This document shows, piece by piece, positions 4,767 to 7,183 of a stretch of 7,183 bases of DNA; the first letter of the stretch is position 1, and each line of letters opens with the position of its first letter. The notes under the pieces are model-generated. The model was not told the DNA's origin. It was given only the letters and a program-made list of their open reading frames with translations, and ran no database searches. The stretch lies in the NCBI GenBank assembly GCA_017412445.1, contig JAFPYA010000259.1, forward strand, positions 1 through 7,183, in the 5' to 3' direction. A program made the translations under genes and the position numbers. The DNA comes from Clostridia bacterium (lineage in GTDB: Bacteria; Bacillota; Clostridia; Christensenellales; Aristaeellaceae).

Positions 4767-6605
4767 TTATTCCGTTTCGTATCTGAGCGGCAGCCATATG
4801 CGCATTTCCTTAAAGCCCTCGTTGTCCCATTCAAAGTAAGGTATCAGTTCGACCGTGTCCTTTTTCAGGCTGACCTTGCCGAGCCTCTCGTACAGGCGAG
4901 TGCTTGTTGAAGACATGCGCCAGACCTCGGTTTTAAGCGTAACCACATCTTCGTCGCCTATAAGACGCCTTTCGGGCGTAAAGCTGGCGTTCGACGGGAT
5001 GTAGAGCCCCTCCGCGCTTTCGGCCTCGAGGCAGTAAATCACGGGCCCGCGCTGCACGCAGGCGCTGCTTTCGTTTTCCTCGAGCTTTGGATGAGAGCGC
5101 ACGAGGAAGGGCGTCATATCGAAGCTGACGGACGGGGTTTCGCCCGTAAGCTCCTTGTAGCCGCCGCCCGCGAAGCCCGGCACGCGCGCGAGGAGCTTAT
5201 ACGGTACGCCGTTCCAGTTGCTTATTCTAAAGCTAACATCGCCCGACCAGGGGTAGTCCGTGGTCTCGGTTATGTCGAAGCTTGCGCCGTTTTTGAGCTG
5301 TATGTGGGTTTGGCAGTTCATGTACAGCCCCGTATACAGCGTGTCAAACGAGGTGAAGAAGGCGCACTGCGGCAGTTCCGCTATGAAGCGCGACAGATTC
5401 GTGGGACAACAGAAGCAGTTGAACGTGTCCGTCCTCTCTCGCGGCCACATAAGGAAGTAATCGACCTCGCGGGTGCGCCTGAGCATGTTCTCGTAGAAGT
5501 ACTTGTCCCCGCGCGTGTTCATCGCCGCAAACGCGAGATTGTAGACGATACGCTCTATGAAGTCGATATACGCGGGGTCGGGCCTTATGGAAAACATGCG
5601 CTCGGCCCAGAATGCCCCACCAAGCGACGCACAGGTCTCGTTGTATGCGGTGATGTTGGGAAGCTGATATTCGTAGCCGAAGGCCTGATGCACGCGCTTG
5701 GAGTTTATCAGGTCGCCAAAGGGCGACGCACCCGTGTACAGCGCGCCGAGGCCGCCGGTTATGTACATTTTGGTGTTTACGAGGTTGTCAAAGCAGCTGT
5801 CAAGCACTGTGAGCAGCTCTTTGTCTCCCGTTTCGAGGTACAAATCGGCTACGCCCGCGTAGAGGTATGTGGCTCTTACCGCGTGGCCGTGCATCTTGCG
5901 CTGGGTGAGCAGCTTTTGAGCGTCCTGATTGTCGTCGGTGCCGTCCGCAACAAAATCCCTCAGGGCTATTGCATCGTGCAAGGCATCGAGGTATTTTTGC
6001 TCGCGGGTCACCCTGTAAAGCTCGGCAAGGCCCATGTAATGCGAGGGGCAGACGGCGGTCATGGCCTTTCCTGCGTCAAGTGCCCTTTTGTAACGCGCGG
6101 CCAAGTAATCCGCGGCCTTTTTTGCCACGTTCAGGAGCGTCTGATCGCCCGTGACCCTGTAGGCTACCGCGGCCAGCGTGAAGAGGTGACCGAAGTTGTA
6201 CTCTTCAAAGTCGTCCTGATCGGCGTGGCGCGTCATCTGCCCCTTGCGGGCGGCGATTATCTGCTTTGTGGAGATATAGCCGTCCTTTTCCTGCGCGCGG
6301 GCGATGAGCGCAGCGTAACGGCTTATGTCTACGCCTAAGAATACGCACGCCTCGAGCAGCTTGTAAAAATCGCCGTCGCCGTATACGTTGCCGCGAAATT
6401 CACCCTCGCTCTCCCCCGCCGCGATTCTGAAATTCTCGACCTCGTGGAAAAAGCTCTCCTTGTCGTCAAAAATGCTCAGAATGTGCTTTATCATCACATT
6501 TCTGACCGCGTCTATTCGCCCGCCTATCAGACCGCCCTCTGAATAAGCGCGGTTCTGGTTTATTGTAGCCTCTGCGTAGGGCGATAATGTCGTATCGGTT
6601 ATCAT
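4767..6605 (-). CDS. GH127 (DUF1680) glycosidase, beta-L-arabinofuranosidase family
   Basis: A 612-residue protein with an (alpha/alpha)6-barrel catalytic domain followed by beta-sandwich domains, near the usual family length. Characterised GH127 enzymes such as HypBA1 of Bifidobacterium longum use a zinc-bound cysteine nucleophile. The matching site is present: E323 and C325 (AYNETCAS) and C399-C400 (FNCFCCPTNLSR), with HypBA1-like spacing. Other conserved parts are ENFRIAAG (57-64), H140 in FGHLF, H189, and GHAVRATYLYAG (240-251). The position of the proposed acid/base Glu322 of HypBA1, 16 residues before the zinc Glu, is Q307 (VHQAFG) here. No signal peptide is visible, so it probably acts in the cytoplasm on imported oligosaccharides. 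It starts at an ATG overlapping the fucosidase stop by 4 bp, with AAGGTGA 7 nt upstream. Substrate could be beta-L-arabinofuranose or a related sugar; the family also includes an enzyme acting on aceric acid of rhamnogalacturonan II. Confidence 0.93.
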   Translation of the reverse strand: MITDTTLSPYAEATINQNRAYSEGGLIGGRIDAVRNVMIKHILSIFDDKESFFHEVENFRIAAGESEGEFRGNVYGDGDFYKLLEACVFLGVDISRYAALIARAQEKDGYISTKQIIAARKGQMTRHADQDDFEEYNFGHLFTLAAVAYRVTGDQTLLNVAKKAADYLAARYKRALDAGKAMTAVCPSHYMGLAELYRVTREQKYLDALHDAIALRDFVADGTDDNQDAQKLLTQRKMHGHAVRATYLYAGVADLYLETGDKELLTVLDSCFDNLVNTKMYITGGLGALYTGASPFGDLINSKRVHQAFGYEYQLPNITAYNETCASLGGAFWAERMFSIRPDPAYIDFIERIVYNLAFAAMNTRGDKYFYENMLRRTREVDYFLMWPRERTDTFNCFCCPTNLSRFIAELPQCAFFTSFDTLYTGLYMNCQTHIQLKNGASFDITETTDYPWSGDVSFRISNWNGVPYKLLARVPGFAGGGYKELTGETPSVSFDMTPFLVRSHPKLEENESSACVQRGPVIYCLEAESAEGLYIPSNASFTPERRLIGDEDVVTLKTEVWRMSSTSTRLYERLGKVSLKKDTVELIPYFEWDNEGFKEMRIWLPLRYETE

Positions 6606-7183
6606 TTTGCAGTCACCTTGATAGCGTATATCATTTCATCCGGGAAGCCATCGGGTAGCCAAACGGTGAGCGCGTCGTCCGTGTGCTCGTATTTGATTTC
6701 GGTGTCGCACCCAGGGATGCTCACGCGTATGTCGCCCGGAATGTATTTGCCCTTTGCCAGCGAATGAATGACGTATTTACCGTCCTCGGGGCGACCCATC
6801 GCCAAAGCGTACACGGCCTGCGCGCTGCAGGTAAAGCGGAAGTCCTGCCCAGTGAGCCTGTACTGCCCGCTCTCCATCGCGATGCCGTCCTTCATCTGCT
6901 GTTTTACTCGCTCAATGTTGTAGTCCTCGTTGGCGGCCTTGGTGACGCCTTCTGCGGCCACCTCAAAGGGCACGGTGTCGTAAATCGCTTCACCGTACTT
7001 TTTGAGCCACGCGCCCACCTTGTAAAGCTCGCGCTTGGCCTCCTCCGGGAAGGTGCCGTCCGCGTTCGGACCCACGTTCAAAAGGAGGTTGCCGTTCTTG
7101 CTGACCACGTCCGCCAGCTGCTGGAGGATGCGGTAGGCGCTCTTGTACTTCGGGTTTTGCACTATGCACCAGGTGATGTTGTC
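6602..7183 (-). CDS. GH29 alpha-L-fucosidase, C-terminal part (5' end outside window)
   Basis: The frame is open from the right edge (first codon 7183-7181, reading DNITWCIVQNPKYKS) to a TGA at 6604-6602, giving 193 residues, well under half of a usual GH29 protein. A GTG at 7162 is an internal codon, not the start. The segment VVSKNGNLLLNVGPNADGTF (about residues 28-47), then EEAKRELYKVGAWLKKYGEAIY, is a strong GH29 signature at the end of the catalytic barrel. The rest, from about residue 75, is the C-terminal beta-sandwich (FTCSAQAVYALAMG, then IPGDIRVSIPG and LTVWLPD). The nucleophile Asp and acid/base lie in the missing part, so activity and localisation cannot be judged. GH29 enzymes release L-fucose from plant or host glycans. 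It directly precedes GH127 with a 4-bp overlap, pointing to joint action on a fucose- and arabinose-containing glycan. Confidence 0.93.
   Translation of the reverse strand, partial: DNITWCIVQNPKYKSAYRILQQLADVVSKNGNLLLNVGPNADGTFPEEAKRELYKVGAWLKKYGEAIYDTVPFEVAAEGVTKAANEDYNIERVKQQMKDGIAMESGQYRLTGQDFRFTCSAQAVYALAMGRPEDGKYVIHSLAKGKYIPGDIRVSIPGCDTEIKYEHTDDALTVWLPDGFPDEMIYAIKVTAK

Noticed and set aside
4727..4834. N-terminal extension of the racemase-like protein to 4834
   Set aside because: It would overlap the GH127 gene by 68 bp, the extra residues do not resemble the family, and a good ribosome binding site supports the ATG at 4726.
5091..6338. A 415-codon plus-strand open frame antisense to GH127
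   Set aside because: Its frame is kept open by the GC-rich codon pattern of the real gene opposite. The product has low-complexity, Arg/Val/Gly-rich sequence with no recognisable motif, whereas the minus strand encodes a full GH127 with its active-site residues.
1..7183. tRNA or rRNA genes, CRISPR arrays, insertion sequences, attachment sites or long repeats
   Set aside because: None was seen on either strand; the window is almost entirely filled by protein-coding genes, with no gap over 150 nt.

Overview
The window reads as part of one carbohydrate-catabolism gene cluster, with every convincing gene on the minus strand, so transcription runs from the right end (7183) to the left end (1). 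Base composition looks moderately GC-rich (by eye, not computed). GGAGG- and GGTGA-type ribosome binding sites, tight gene overlaps, a split two-subunit transketolase and cytoplasmic-looking glycosidases suggest an anaerobic, probably gut-type Firmicutes/Clostridia-like bacterium. This is inference; no rRNA or taxonomic marker is present.

Layout in transcription order: (1) the C-terminal 193 residues of a GH29 alpha-L-fucosidase, cut by the right edge; (2) a complete GH127/DUF1680 protein (beta-L-arabinofuranosidase family), overlapping the fucosidase by 4 bp; (3) after a 40-nt gap, an Asp/Glu-racemase-superfamily protein that keeps only the first of the two usual catalytic cysteines; (4) and (5) the N- and C-terminal subunits of a split transketolase; (6) a divergent transaldolase-family protein; (7) a small cupin. 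Genes 3 to 7 all overlap their neighbours by 4 or 8 bp, so they form one translationally coupled block. The cupin is followed by a 9-bp stem with a U-rich tail, a probable terminator. Beyond it, with its own strong Shine-Dalgarno, begins (8) a DUF1295 / steroid-5-alpha-reductase-like membrane protein that runs off the left edge.

How the genes may work together: GH29 and GH127 would release deoxy- or pentofuranosyl sugars from plant or host glycans. The block behind them (racemase-like, TktN, TktC, Tal-like, cupin) would isomerise, epimerise or cleave the released sugar into central metabolites. No kinase, isomerase, transporter or regulator is visible, so the pathway is incomplete here. The most interesting point is that several enzymes of the block differ from the textbook family at active-site positions. 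The transaldolase appears to lack the Asp, the Glu and the phosphate-binding Arg of classical transaldolases. The transketolase C subunit has Glu plus a one-residue insertion at the acceptor-specificity Asp. The GH127 has Gln where the family acid/base Glu is expected. The racemase-like protein lacks the second Cys. Together these suggest a specialised, non-housekeeping sugar pathway rather than a spare copy of the pentose phosphate pathway. All alignments were made by eye.
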